Shown here piece after piece: positions 34,232 through 47,131 of a stretch of 64,000 nt of DNA (the first letter of the stretch is position 1; every line of letters begins with the position of its first letter). Both the position numbers and the translations under genes were made by a program. The DNA lies in the NCBI GenBank assembly GCA_016508695.1, contig VNKQ01000008.1:930001-994000 (forward strand), given 5' to 3'. Source of the stretch: Hyphodiscus hymeniophilus (taxonomy: Eukaryota; Ascomycota; Leotiomycetes; Helotiales; Hyphodiscaceae). The notes under the pieces were generated by a model. That model ran no database searches and was not told where the DNA came from. It saw nothing but the letters and a program-made list of their open reading frames with translations.

Positions 34232-35368
34232 CGGTCGAAGGCCGAAGATGGCGCTTCATACATCACATAGGATGGCCATGCTTGTCCTGACAGTATGTGA
34301 CAGTGGGAACGTTATCAGAGATATTACCTATCTTCTGCTTCAGGTTTGAAAGCCTTGCAGTACATGTCGTCAGCTGTGCACGAGGCTGAGCATCACGCGC
34401 GAGATGCTCCAGGGTAGTCTGGGAACCAATCATCGAAACACAGTAGACACGAATGTATCTCACAGATCCTCGCGCGAACATTGGATATGCACAAAAGGAA
34501 ATCAAGGTGATCGGCTACACAACTTCAACGTGATGTTGCGGAAGGTCAGGGTTCACTAGAACAGACTCGAGAACCTTCATTCGCAAATTGTGTGTGAGCT
34601 GACGCTGTGAAAGGAGCGAGGGGAGAGAATTGGAGTAGGTTGATAATATGAAGGAGGAGGGTTCCCGCTGGAAAGTTCCAAATATATACACTCCCGTCGT
34701 ACCTTCCTCCAGTCCACGAACAAGGGGAAGGTACGATCGAACATCATTACCTCCAATTTACTGGCGCTTGAGTGAGTGGAGTTCTTCATCAATGATCAAG
34801 CATATAAATGCTGCAGTCACTTACTCCTTCTCACTTACTCCTTCTCACTTACTCCTTCTCACCTACTCCTTCTCACTTACTCCTTCTCACTTACTCCTTC
34901 TCACCTACTCCTTCTCACTTACTCCTTCTCACTTACTCCTTCTCACTTACTCCTCCTCACCTATTCTCCTCTTATTTGATTATTCTCTCACTCCTTCTCT
35001 CAGGAACTACTCCTCTCCTAGCCTCCCCTCACGACGAACGTGCAGTGACGAAATCACTCACACTCAAAAAGTATCTTACTCATAGTCAGCGTTCCCACCA
35101 AAGGCTCTCTCTTATATACTAAGACCAGCCTTTACGGGATCCAAGTTCAAGCCTCTCTTGAAAATCTCGACTGGTGCTCCGCATAATAAACCTGACTGAT
35201 TATAGACCATGACATGAATCGGTTTTCTTCATATATATTATCATTCTCATTCATCATTAAAGAACCCACGGATTTCTAGCGCCGGAGCCCATGCAATGCT
35301 ATGCTAAATCAGCCATCCAACCAATCCGTTCCGTCTAAGCCCTAGATACCGCTCCCAGCCCGCTCTCG
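34232..35368. other. Intergenic with minisatellite
   Basis: About 1.1 kb between the 5' side of the HET pseudogene and the 3' end of avl9. It contains the 14 bp minisatellite listed separately. A missing first exon of the HET gene may lie in the left part. Confidence 0.45.
34817..34966. repeat. 14 bp minisatellite, about 10.5 copies
   Basis: The unit TCACTTACTCCTTC repeats head to tail from 34817. Copies 4 and 7 carry the same T-to-C variant (TCACCTACTCCTTC), suggesting that a three-copy block was duplicated as a higher-order unit. The last copy has a CTCC ending. A 14 bp period shifts the frame each copy, so the open frames that cross it are artefacts. Confidence 0.95.
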
Positions 35369-37811
35369 TCAAGGACTTATGGGCGTAGCAGTAGCCGCCT
35401 CAACGGCCTCAGCTACTGCACTCGACCGAGCGTGCTCGTCAACTTTCGATGTCGCTTTCTCCTCCCAAACTTTCGTCGATTTGGTGACCTCTTCCCCTAC
35501 TGCCGCATTGGGGACCGCTTTCGCTGGTCCATCATCGATAAATTCGTGCAATTTCGATGGTGTAGCGGGGTGTGCATCCACCTGTTTGACGTCTGCTGAG
35601 GCATGACCCGCAGTCTCAGCATCAAATAGACTCTCCTCATAGCTCTCCTGAGTCTTCGGTCTCGTGTCCTGGGCAACGATGGGCGTGACGACGCTCGCTA
35701 CTTTCTCGTCGCGCACCGAGCGCGTAGGGAGGTTCAGGTTTTCCTTCTTCAAAGTGTTGGCTTGACCTGCAGAGGAATTCCGTCCCCATCCCACCTTTCT
35801 CTTCTCGCCCATCCACGTTCCCCAGCTGCCGATGTAAGCTCCGGCTTTGGAGCCTACGCTTTGCACCGTCTGTCGTGCGCCGTTCAGATCGGGCGCTCCG
35901 AAGCCGGGACTATGCTGCCCGTTCATTTCTGCTTCCCTTCGTTGCTCTTCATGTTTCCTCCTCTGACTCTCCCTCAACGCCTCCATGTCTGCGTAAAGTT
36001 TGTTGAACACCGTACTGGCCTTCTCTCTCCCAGCCTGGAAATTCCTTCCCAGGGCTTCCTTCCCCACAGCAAATCGCTCGTCTAGATGAAACTCCTTGAC
36101 CTGCTCCGCTAACCGGCGTTGCACATCATCAATTGTAAGACCACCTGGGAAGGGATGCTTAGGCTCCACGAAATCAAACAGATGACTGTCTGTGTTCTTG
36201 TTCCAGATACGGTAGTTCTCGGACCGGGACCAGGCTTCTATCCAATCGAGGTTGAAGTCTGTGGCCGGGTCGCCCTCAACTTGGGGCAGCATGACTCTGG
36301 GGTTGGATGCGTGTTGTGTCATGTAGTTGTGGCATTTGACAGAGGAGATGAGAGAGACGAGGTACTCTTCGAATTGGAGACGGATAAACTCCTCCGAGCC
36401 TTGGTACCGCATGGTCTTCGGCCGTGATGGGTTCGTTTCGTCCCATGTTTCGTTCACACAACTAGTGATCCAGTCAATCCATCGACGATCTGCGGCGGAC
36501 AGAGCCAGTGCTTGTCGTAAGGAGCTGGAAGTAATATTAATGGTTACTTCGTCTAGGTTGATAAGGATATCGCTGTAGCGGTCTTTCTGCTGCAGCAAAA
36601 GCGAGTTCGTAGATCCAACGATATATGATTTTGTGCCGTAATCTGCAAGAATGTCGAGTTGTTGTAAAGGGGTATATGGACCAAAAAGACTTCCCTGTAC
36701 TCCTTTAGCTGGGTTCTCCGGAGACAGATTTCTTTCCTACCTTGCCAAATACCTGCAAAGGCAGCCCCGCGTTCGCCAATAATGACCTCCTATCACTCGT
36801 CTTCAAGCTCGTAGGCTTGACATAATTCCTCTCATAACTATCCAATTCCGGATCCGCACAGTCCTGCAAGTTCCGTATGAGTCCCGGTATCAACGAGATG
36901 AGCGAGAACTGCATCATGCATAATCTCTCACACCTCGATCCAAAGAAGAGCATCTATCCCCGTCAGCACAAGCCCAGACTCCAGAACGGTCTCCGTCATG
37001 CTGGAACTTAGAGAAACGCACCTTCGGCTGCAACAGACAGCACTTGAACAGCACCAAAGTCTGCCACTTGAACTCCCTAACGAGCTCCCTCAGGCTCATC
37101 CCGAGATACTCCTCCCTATCCCTCCCCCCTCCTCGGCATCGGCTCTATCCTCCCTCTCCTTCTCCTCGGCCAGACTATCCTGAAAGCGCCTCAGGATCTC
37201 CGTGTCCCCAAACTCGCGCTGCGCGAACCACGCATGCGTGACGACGCTCAGCCTCTCCCTCAGCATCCCAAAGTACTGCGGGCTGTCCGCTATCACCACG
37301 ACGGCCTTCTGCACCGTGGAGCGCGTGACGTCCGCGGGGCGCGCGATGAGCGCCGCCGCGTCCATCTGCCTCGTGCAGGAGATGCCGAAGAGGGACGTCG
37401 CCGGAAGGGCGCCACGCGCGGGGCGGAGGAGGGTAAAGTAGGAGAAATCCTCCGTGGACCTGCGTATGGCATGTGCGTTAGCCAGCCCCCCGAGCATGAG
37501 ATCCAGCGGGTTTTTTCGTCTCCAGGAGAGGGGGACAGGAGGACATACGCATGGGCGCCGTCGCTCAGCGCCATGAATGGCAGAAGCGGCCACTCGTTCT
37601 CGACGGCGGGGTCGCTGCCCTCGTCTGCTCCGAACCAGGACTCGACTTCGGGTCCGCTAACGTTTATCTCATCAGCCTCATTCCCTTCTCATTGCCCTCG
37701 AGCTCGCTCTCGGTGGGAGGGGGCATAATACCGCGCATGATGGAAACCCACGACCGTCACCAGCGGCACGAAGCCCGCGATGCCATTGGGAGGCGCCTCC
37801 TGATTCTCCAT
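35369..37811 (-). CDS. avl9: AVL9 late secretory pathway protein (apparent 1-nt frameshift)
   Basis: Exons 37811..37732, 37656..37549, 37459..37022, 36953..36741 and 36694..35369 (introns 75, 89, 68 and 46 bp). Avl9 is a DENN-related protein needed for exocytic cargo export from the Golgi in yeast. Diagnostic blocks are VTVVGFHHARGPEVESWFG, ASTEDFSYFTL, LFGISCTRQMDA followed by RPADVTRSTVQKAVVVI, LSVVTHAWFAQREFGDTEIL, EEYLGMSLRELVREFKW and FGKGSLFGPYTPLQQLDIL. A frame change lies in a Glu/Gly-rich linker: the plus-strand C6 run at 37124..37129 must be C7 for RDREEYLGMSLREL to follow. With that base the model is 721 residues, the normal family length. The linker position and intact flanks favour a base-call error. 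The C-terminal 200 residues are low-complexity and polar. Confidence 0.85.
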
Positions 37812-39220
37812 GCTCAATTACCAGTATCTGCAGTTGTAGCTCGCTGGCTCGGCCTCTTCCACGCAATGACCTTCGAGAGGATCTCGAATGGGAGGGACTA
37901 GACTTTGATGCGTGCTCGCTTTGCACGCTTCCTCAATGCATTGTGTGTCCCGAGTCCTACAGTATTCCTTTCCGTTGACGTTACGTATGTTGACTTCTTC
38001 GCTCTCGGGCTCGAAAAATAAAATCGTGGGGCTCGTCCCGTCTCGTCTCGTCCACCTTACTTGTACCGTACTCAACACAAAAGGCACCTCAAAAACATCG
38101 ATTAGATCTAGGTTTTCCCTTCTTTAAGTAAAGCACCATGGCAGGTTCGCCATCCACCACACCTTAGATTCCAAATCCCCAATATTCACTGGCTTGCTGG
38201 CTTGATTGCCCGCTCTTCCAGACCGCTTCTGCAGTCGCAGACGCAAGGACAACGAATCCCCTAGCGCCGCCAATCACGGACAGGGATTCGCGAGGGCGTC
38301 GGTGGCAGATTCTTGAGATACGCGATGAGTTGTAACGTGATGGATCATTCAACCATATATGATCCACCCACTTTTTGTGGGTTTATGCAGGTCATGAATC
38401 AATGTGGGCGATAGAAGAACATCGCATGAGTTTTCAGGATTTTACATTTGGCAGGTCTTAGTAGACTTGTTGAGGAATTGAGTCTCGATTGGACTGGACA
38501 GAACGGATGGGAAGGAGGGCTGATTGGGGCTCGATATATCGCCACTGCCACCGCACAACGGCTTCAGCTTGTAGTCAGCCACGCAGAGCACGCAGTGAGA
38601 TGCCTAGAAGTAGAGCAAGACTCCAATTGGGTTATATCTAAATACGGATCCCGCGATCCGTATTTGTGAGCCGAGTGGGTGCTCTTCTGCATTTGCCATG
38701 CTGAAAGCAAAGAGTTCTCACCAGCTGAACATTGCCCCTCTCAACTCATGATTCGATGGTATTTGGCCTATCAATCTACTACGTAGCGATGAAGTATCGT
38801 GAAAGGAGAAGGGCCTGTAGTCCATGCATTCGTGTATTGCGCCGAAGGAAAAGCAGAGCAGAGCAACCAGTCTCCAAACCCCATGGCAAGGAACCATCCA
38901 TAACAGGAAAAGAAAAGAGAGGCCGCTGCCAATCATGAGTCCTAACAATTAGAGTTCATTGGATCCCCCGATGCAATGATATCAGAAGAGTCGTTCCTGG
39001 GATGAGTTCCCAGCAACAGCCGAACGTTTATTGGCATAAGGATATCATCGCTGGCTATTGGTGAATTCTTCCATCGCTTGACTATTTGCGGCATCTTCGA
39101 CGTTGTGGTAGTCAAGAATCTCGGAATACCTGCGTAATCAATCCATGTCAGTCACACTGTTCCCACCCAAGCTCGATAGGCCCGAAGAAACAGCCGCGAG
39201 GTGAAACGCAACTGTTTCCT
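37812..39220. other. Intergenic, no gene recognised
   Basis: 1.4 kb between the avl9 start and the 3' end of hog1. Short frames only. It contains the hairpin listed next. Confidence 0.45.
38640..38665. other. Perfect 11 bp inverted repeat with 4-nt loop
   Basis: AAATACGGATC is followed after CCGC by its exact reverse complement GATCCGTATTT. In RNA this would form an 11-bp stem with a tetraloop. It lies in a gene-free region and has no U-tract. Its role is unknown; it could be a small transposon end, a processing hairpin or chance. Confidence 0.6.
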
Positions 39221-40620
<1,400 letters not shown>

Positions 40621-40900
40621 GTTGTAGTCGTGTTGATGGATTGACCACGGGGGGTCGGCAGGTATTGTCTGGGGGAGAGTTTGGAGGGTTTATAGGTTGT
40701 GGGGGCGATTTGAGTTTTCGAGAGGTTTTAGGTTCGTTGTTGATTGTGAAGGTGTGTCTATTCTTCTCGCCAGATAGAGAAAATCGCCTAGCAGGCTAGC
40801 CCGAGAGAGAGCAGAGGTCGAGCCTTTTTAGCGGTGGTGAAGAGGTCTGAGGGAACCCAAGGAACGTCCAGCGCGCGGTTCGGGTACAGTACGAACTAAA

Positions 40901-40933
40901 GCTAATGCTGATGCTAATGCTAATGCTGATGCC
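40901..40933. repeat. Hexamer microsatellite GCTAAT/GCTGAT
   Basis: Five and a half copies of a six-base unit alternate between GCTAAT and GCTGAT, about 280 bp upstream of the hog1 start. Confidence 0.8.
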
Positions 40934-41484
40934 GGAGAAGGGTGGAAATGCGTGGTTTATTGGAAAACGAAGGGGAGCCAGATCTCCCAAAGAGGATTGA
41001 TTCCTGTTGATACTTTTTGGTCTCAAAGTGTCGTTGTGCGTGAGCGAGCGACTGAGTGATTGATTGAATCTTTGAAAAAGAAGATGTTGTATTGTGGGGG
41101 GTTCTCTGAAAGGATGGGAAAGTCAGAAACGGGTAGAGGGGTGTTGGTGGAGTTCCTTGTTATTTGTAGTCGTCCTACTGAGGGATGCCCCAGGTCGGTC
41201 TTATTGCTGTACGAAACACGATGACCAGGTCTCTCTTTTTCACCTTCTTCTGGGTTTTGGTCGCGAATGACAATAGAATTGGGGTCCCACGATCCTATTT
41301 ACGAGTACCTTGTTTTAATCCCCTTTCCTGGGTAGAAGACCTTCCGCAATGAGGGGCAGCTCGCTAGAGGGGTAAATAGGGAAGTAAATAATCAAGTGAA
41401 TAGTTAGGTTAGTAAGTAAGGTAGGTAGGTAAGTCAGTAACTAGGGCTCGTCTTTGAATTTAGAACTATTAACATTTACATTCT

Positions 41485-41524
41485 CACACATACACACACA
41501 CACACACACTCACACACACGCACA
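41485..41524. repeat. CA dinucleotide microsatellite
   Basis: About 40 bp of CA repeats with single T and G interruptions. Confidence 0.85.
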
Positions 41525-41804
41525 GCTTGTTCCTGTTCCGCGGATACATAAGGTAGTAGGCTAGTAGCATACATACTGTACCGTTAGTAATTCTGCGCCG
41601 TTCCCCTGTGTCTACTTAGATTAGATTGGGATTGGGGGCTGCCACCTAGAGAAGTCGGTGAGCCCCTCTCCCCTCTCCCCTCCCTTCTCCCCTCTTCCCT
41701 CGCTCTCCAAAAAGCAGCGAATGGATATGAGCATAGGATGCACCAGCCTGCATAAATGCCACCGACGTCACCATTGAGATGTGAAAAAGCCTCATGTGGT
41801 CTGT

Positions 41805-41849
41805 AGAAGCAAAAGAAGAAGCAAAAGAAGAAGCAAAAGAAGAAGCAAA
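41805..41849. repeat. 12 bp tandem repeat AGAAGCAAAAGA
   Basis: Three full identical copies and a partial fourth. The period is a multiple of three, so it creates spurious Lys/Arg/Ser-rich frames. Confidence 0.9.
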
Positions 41850-42037
41850 TCTGGACCTCCCGCTCTCCAATGCTCCATGCATCAAAAGCCTACCTTCCCT
41901 ACCCTATCTTACATAATGTATCTAATACCCGAGTCTTCCAATCCCGCCAACCAATACTCGTCACAAACCCCACGCTGCAGCTCAACCACCTAAGGCAGGT
42001 AAGGCATCCAACCCTATCTTCAACCCTCACACCTGCC

Positions 42038-42084
42038 CCACCACCACCACCACCATCCACCATCCACCATCCACCATCCACCAT
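42038..42084. repeat. (CCA)n followed by ACCATCC heptamer repeat
   Basis: A CCA trinucleotide run passes directly into about four copies of the heptamer ACCATCC, ending in CCACCATG. Confidence 0.85.
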
Positions 42085-42566
42085 GTCACGGCATCGGCTT
42101 CCCATTCCCAACCTACCAGAGCCCTCCTCTGCACGCAAGAAATGGACATCGGAGATATCACCGTAGGGTTACACTAACTACCTTACCCTCCTTCCAAGGA
42201 CACCGCTGTGCCGAGCGTGCCGATGGCTTCACCTTCTGTTGCTTGCTCACCTTCTTGCAACTTGGAAATCGAGGCTGCTACCTGCGGGAATCAAAGCGCG
42301 TCATCCCGCACCCAGATGGTGAAGTCTGGCTCAGGAGCTCAGGAGCTCAGGAGTGGGAGCAGTACCTAAGGTAGGTAGGTACCAAATATATCGCGTATGT
42401 ATGGGGGAAGTTCCCTTGAAATCAGGAACTGTGCATTTGGCCTCTGCATGGACCCATGGTTGTATCTGTGTATTCAATCCCAATCTAACTATCGACGCCT
42501 TCTCATCTCTCATCTGTCTTTTCCAAATACCCATTTCTGTCTCATCCATTCAAAATTAGGAAACCA

Positions 42567-45529
42567 TTACAACTCTCCTTTGCCAAGTCCAGAAGTTCCC
42601 TCGTCTTCAGGAACAAGCGGCTCAACATTCCAGATGCTCTCCGCATACTCGTTAATGCATCGGTCACTGCTGAAGAATCCCATGCGAGCGACGCTGGTGA
42701 TGGTCTTGCTAGTCCACTCGTCCTGGTCTTTGTAGGCCTCGTCCACAAGAGCTTGGGTCTGGATGTAGCTGTGGAAGTCGTCCGAGACGAGATAGTAGTC
42801 TCCGTGGTCCTCAATGGCACCGACGAGAGCGCTGAAGGCGCCAGCGTCACCGAAAGTCCCCTTCTTGATTTCCTCAAAGACCTTGCCGAGATCCGGATCC
42901 ATGGCGTGAGATCCGTAGTTGTGGGCATGTCGGAGATCCTCGACGTCTTCAGCCAGGTTACCAAAGAGAAAGATGTTGTTCTCGCCGATTTCACGCGTGA
43001 TTTCAATCTATACTTGATTAGCAGAGCTTATTGAAAATGGAAAGGGGTCACTCACATTAGCTCCATCGCAAGTACCGATGATCAAACCTCCGTTCAGCAC
43101 GAACTTCATGTTCGAAGTACCACTTGCCTCGGTTCCGGCAGTCGAGATGTGCTCGCTGATATCACTGGCAGGAATGATGACTTCAGCCTTGGAAACGTTG
43201 TAATCCTCCAAGAAAATAACCTTCAGAAGATCACCAACATCTTTGTCCTTATTGACAACAGATCCGACGTTGTTGATGAGATGAATGATAGTCTTAGCCA
43301 TCCAATATCCCGGTGCGGCTTTTCCACCAAAGATCGAGACGCGGGGTGCGAGCTTCTTTCGCTCTTCAGCAGTCATGCTCTTGATCGTCAAGTATCTGTG
43401 AATGACACCAAAGATGTTCATCTGTTGACGCTTGTACTCATGTATACGCTTGACCTGAATGTCAAACAGAGCAGATGGGTTCACCGTTACACCGGTGGTG
43501 GTCTTGATGTGCTTCGCGAGCTTGACCTTGTTGGCATACTTGATCTCAGCCCACTCCTTCTTGAATTCCTTGTCATCTGCATATTTCTCAAGTTCATTGA
43601 GCAAGGTGAGATCCTTGAGGAAGCCAAGACCACCGACCTTGCTGGCAATCAACTCCGAAAGTCTTGGGTTGGCTTGGTGCAACCATCTCCTTGGGGTAAT
43701 CCCGTTAGTCACGTTTGTGAACTTGTCAGGCCCGAAAATCTTGACAAAGTCCTTGAAGATGGTTGTCTTGATAAGATCAGAGTGGAGCTCGGCGACTCCA
43801 TTGACCTTGTGGGAACCGACAATGGCTAGATAGGCCATTCGGACCATCTTGGGTTGAGACTCCTCGATGATCGAGACTCTGCCAAGCAAGTCCCGCTCCT
43901 TGGGGAACTTCCGCTCCACCAGTTGTAGGAAGTATAGGTTGATTTCGTAGATGATTTGCAGATGTCGAGGAAGGAGGTTCTGGAATAGTGGGACCGACCA
44001 TTTTTCGAGAGCTTCAGGGAGAACGGTGTGGTTGGTGTAGCCGAACTAAAATTGTTAGTACTGTCTATCCAGGTTATTTGTGAGCACTCACAGTCTTAGA
44101 CACGATGGTCCAGGCCTCGTCCCATTCAAGGCCCTCCTGATCGAGGAGAATGCGCTGGAGTTCAACAATGGCGAGAGTTGGATGGGTATCGTTCAATTGA
44201 ATAGCGACTTGATCGGAGAATTCGCTCCACGCACGCTTGGACTTCTTGAAGCGGCGCACAATATCGTACAACGATGCAGCAACCCAGAAGTATTGCTGCT
44301 TCAAACGAAGCTCCTTACCACGATCAAGATTGTCGTTGGGGTACAGGACCGCGCTGATGGTCTCAGCACGTTGCTGGTCGGCCACAGAGCTCTCGTAATC
44401 ACCACTGTTGAATTTCTGGAAATCAAACTCTCCACTAGCCGCCTTGCTAGACCACAGACGCAAGTTGTTGGTAGCTTGTGTGTCAAAACCAGGAATGGGC
44501 ACATCGTAAGCAACCGCCTTCACGATCTCACCCCCTTCCCAAAGAGCGACCTGCTTGCCTGCTTCATCCTGATATTTTCTGACATGGCCGTAGAATTGGA
44601 TCTGTACAAATCAGCCCTACGTTGCTAGAATAGCCTGAAAACTTACATCAACAACAATGTCGTGTCTTGGGAATTCCCAAGGATTAAAGTCTAGCCAGTA
44701 ATCGGGAACCTCGACTTGGTATCCATCCACAATTTCTTGCTTGAAAATACCATATCTGTATCTCAAACCATATCCCCATGCTGGAATGTTGAGAGAAGCC
44801 ATTGAGTCCAAGAAACAGGCAGCCAGACGTCCAAGACCACCATTACCGAGAGCAGCATCGTGTTCCTGCTCAATGATGTCCTCGATGCGGAAGCCAAGTT
44901 CGGAAAGACCCTCTGCGGAAGCGGTCAGTTTTAGAATCAATGGTAGAGAAGAAGAGGTACGTGCCTTTAGCAACGTTCTTCAATCCAACATTCAACATAG
45001 CATTGTCCAAAGCCCTGCCCATCAAGAACTCCAGACTCAGATAGTAGACACGCTTAGTATCACTGAAAGTTTGTCTCTGTTGTGTGCGGTTCCACTGGGT
45101 GATCAATCGATCTCTAAAGGCCAAACTGGCTGCAGCATAAGCAGCCGTCTCGTCGCAATTGAACATGGATCGAGCGAGGGTAGTCTCGACATGGCGAACG
45201 ACCTCCTTCTCGAATTCGTCTTTAGACTTGAAGCCATGGGCTTGGAACTTCTTCCAAGCTGCGCGCTGGGGTTCGGGAATCGAAGCTACGTCGTACGATA
45301 TGCGTTAGAACTGGTCTCTTGGCCAATTGATCCATAGCAGGCGTATAACTAGATGTAAGGGTATTTGGATGAACTGACCCTCAACACTTTTGATCTCGCC
45401 AGCCCCGAAGCCCGTAAAGGTGCGCTTGTGCTTAGGACGAGTGAAGCCGGGCCCAACGGGACCTTTGAGATCGGAGATGGGAGCACCAGTCGAGGGGCGA
45501 CGTTCTCGCGGAGTATCGGAGTTCGACAT
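42567..45529 (-). CDS. gph1: Glycogen phosphorylase
   Basis: Exons 45529..45379, 45285..44965, 44912..44647, 44601..44092, 44045..43057/43056 and 43007..42567 encode about 892 residues (yeast 902). The enzyme releases glucose-1-phosphate from glycogen with a PLP cofactor. Landmarks are [40 protein letters not shown], the YRYGIFKQ block, [52 protein letters not shown] and the PLP lysine in [15 protein letters not shown] (about K730). The N-terminal tail has [10 protein letters not shown], an Arg/Ser site resembling the phosphorylation site of fungal phosphorylases. The second intron (44964..44913) starts GC: only a GC-AG splice keeps [12 protein letters not shown] in frame. I chose the start at 45529 ([13 protein letters not shown]); in-frame ATGs also exist at 45628 and 45643. 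Confidence 0.95.
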
Positions 45530-47131
45530 CTTGGAAGGTTTCGCTACTTTGGCAGCTATTTTCTGGTCGTATTCAGGAGAGTGAGGAAGCTGGAAGTGAT
45601 CCAGGGCATTGAAGGTGGTGTTATTCATGGCGGAGGAGGGCACAGCAAGCTCCGGGAAACGCTAGGATAGGTTGGTGGTAGGACTGCAGAAGCGGGATGC
45701 GTACTGATGCGGGGTCAATTCGAGTCCACTGGAGCAGCTCTGGCGATCTGCAAGCACGCTGCGTTGGACGGTGAGGAGGGTAATTGCTTGCAAACAAGAT
45801 ACTTCGTGCTTAGGATGCGGGTTCAGGAGAGATTGGTGAAATAAATGAGGTGGTTGGTTTTTGGGGGAAGAATGTGAATGGGAATGCCTTCTTTTTTACA
45901 CTCGTCCTTTCCTCTCCAAGTACTGTACCTCTCGTCAGTCTCTCGTATGGCCTGTTGACCTCACGCGAGGCAGGAGCTCATCCAGGGATCAAGGGTCGCT
46001 GGATGATAGGTGGGGTGGTAGGTCGTCTGGGCTTTGCTGTACTAGGTAGCTACCTAGTGCTCTCCCGCAAGCGCCGAGCTGTCCGTCCTTACCTACCTAC
46101 GTACAGATAGTTAGATCCAAAGATTCTCTGCTGAGTTGTAAAGAGGTGAAGATAATCATATCCTTTGCTGATGAAAAGAACTCAGGCTCCAATAAGTTTT
46201 TAAGTTAAGGAGCTGGAGAGGTTTCCTGGGAGAAACGCCCTTCGCCAATGGGCAGGGGCACACTTTGTATGAAAGGCACCTCACTCCACCACCTGTGGTG
46301 TCCTGTCCCCCTCGTGAACAGTGCAGCAGGATATCAAAACAAAACATACGATGTCTTTACACCCTCAGTTCTATCACGAAAGCAGGCTATCAAGCCAGAC
46401 GCGGTGATTAAGCAGGCTTCAAGCCCCCGCCGTTGCTGACCGCCCCACGCTCCTATCTCCTCTGGCCCACCTATGCCCTCGAGAATCGTCTTAGGAACCA
46501 ATCATGCATGATGACTTGTCCAGACAGCCTACAGACAGACTCGGGAACGGAAGAGCTGAGTAACCTGCGTCGTCTGTGCCACTCTGCCCCGCCCGTATAT
46601 ATAATTCATCGGTCACTTTGCATGAGAACTGGAAGGGAGTGTGAAGGAATAATCCGAGCCCGAACTGGGTTGAGCTGTCTCCAATCAGATGATGACTTTA
46701 TTTTGCATCGACAACTCAAACGGTAGTATTGTCTCTACAGTGCGTGACACTTCCATGAGATGCCATGTCCTCGAACCGTAGCGGCCTCCATAAATCTCGC
46801 TTCAGGACTTTTGTGCCATTCCTCCCTGTCCTGTCCCAACACTGCCCAAAATAGCCGCTACCTCCCGATTCCCCAATGTATAAACGTGAATCGCAATTAG
46901 AACCACACCCGTGAAATATTGAGCGAAGCGGATTGGAAGCGCAGACGTGCAACAGTGTGGCGTAGAAACCCGTTGGAATCGCAGACCATGCTCTCAGTAC
47001 CACCAAGTCTTGTCAGACAGCCACGCCAGAACTCCGGTGCTACTCCATCGAGCAAGCCAACGCCTGCTTTCCAAGAAACTTAGGTATTCAAAGACAAAGA
47101 AAATCGGACATTATGCATCATGTATAACAGC
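45530..47131. promoter_or_regulatory. Upstream region of gph1 and 3' flank of the G-alpha gene
   Basis: 1.6 kb without a recognisable gene. Near 46035-46110 there are CTAGGTAGCTACCTAG and CTTACCTACCTACG words, echoing those upstream of hog1. No specific element could be proven. Confidence 0.45.

Larger units (their letters stand above)
40621..42566. promoter_or_regulatory. Repeat-rich upstream region of hog1
   Basis: This 1.9 kb region separates the hog1 start from the 3' end of gph1. It is dense in simple repeats: a GCTAAT/GCTGAT hexamer array at 40901..40933, CA repeats at 41485..41524, a 12 bp AGAAGCAAAAGA array at 41805..41849, and (CCA)n then ACCATCC heptamers at 42038..42084. GGTAGGTA words occur at about 41420 and 42370. 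It probably contains the hog1 promoter and leader; no single factor site is claimed. Confidence 0.5.

Noticed and set aside
34808..35122. Open frames crossing the minisatellite
   Set aside because: Produced by a stop-free 14 bp repeat; the unit shifts frame each copy and encodes only low-complexity Leu/Thr/Ser.
37096..37728. Long GC-rich frames opposite avl9
   Set aside because: Antisense shadows of the GC-rich avl9 exons, which carry clear family blocks.
44080..44628. 182-codon frame opposite glycogen phosphorylase
   Set aside because: Antisense shadow of a conserved coding exon.
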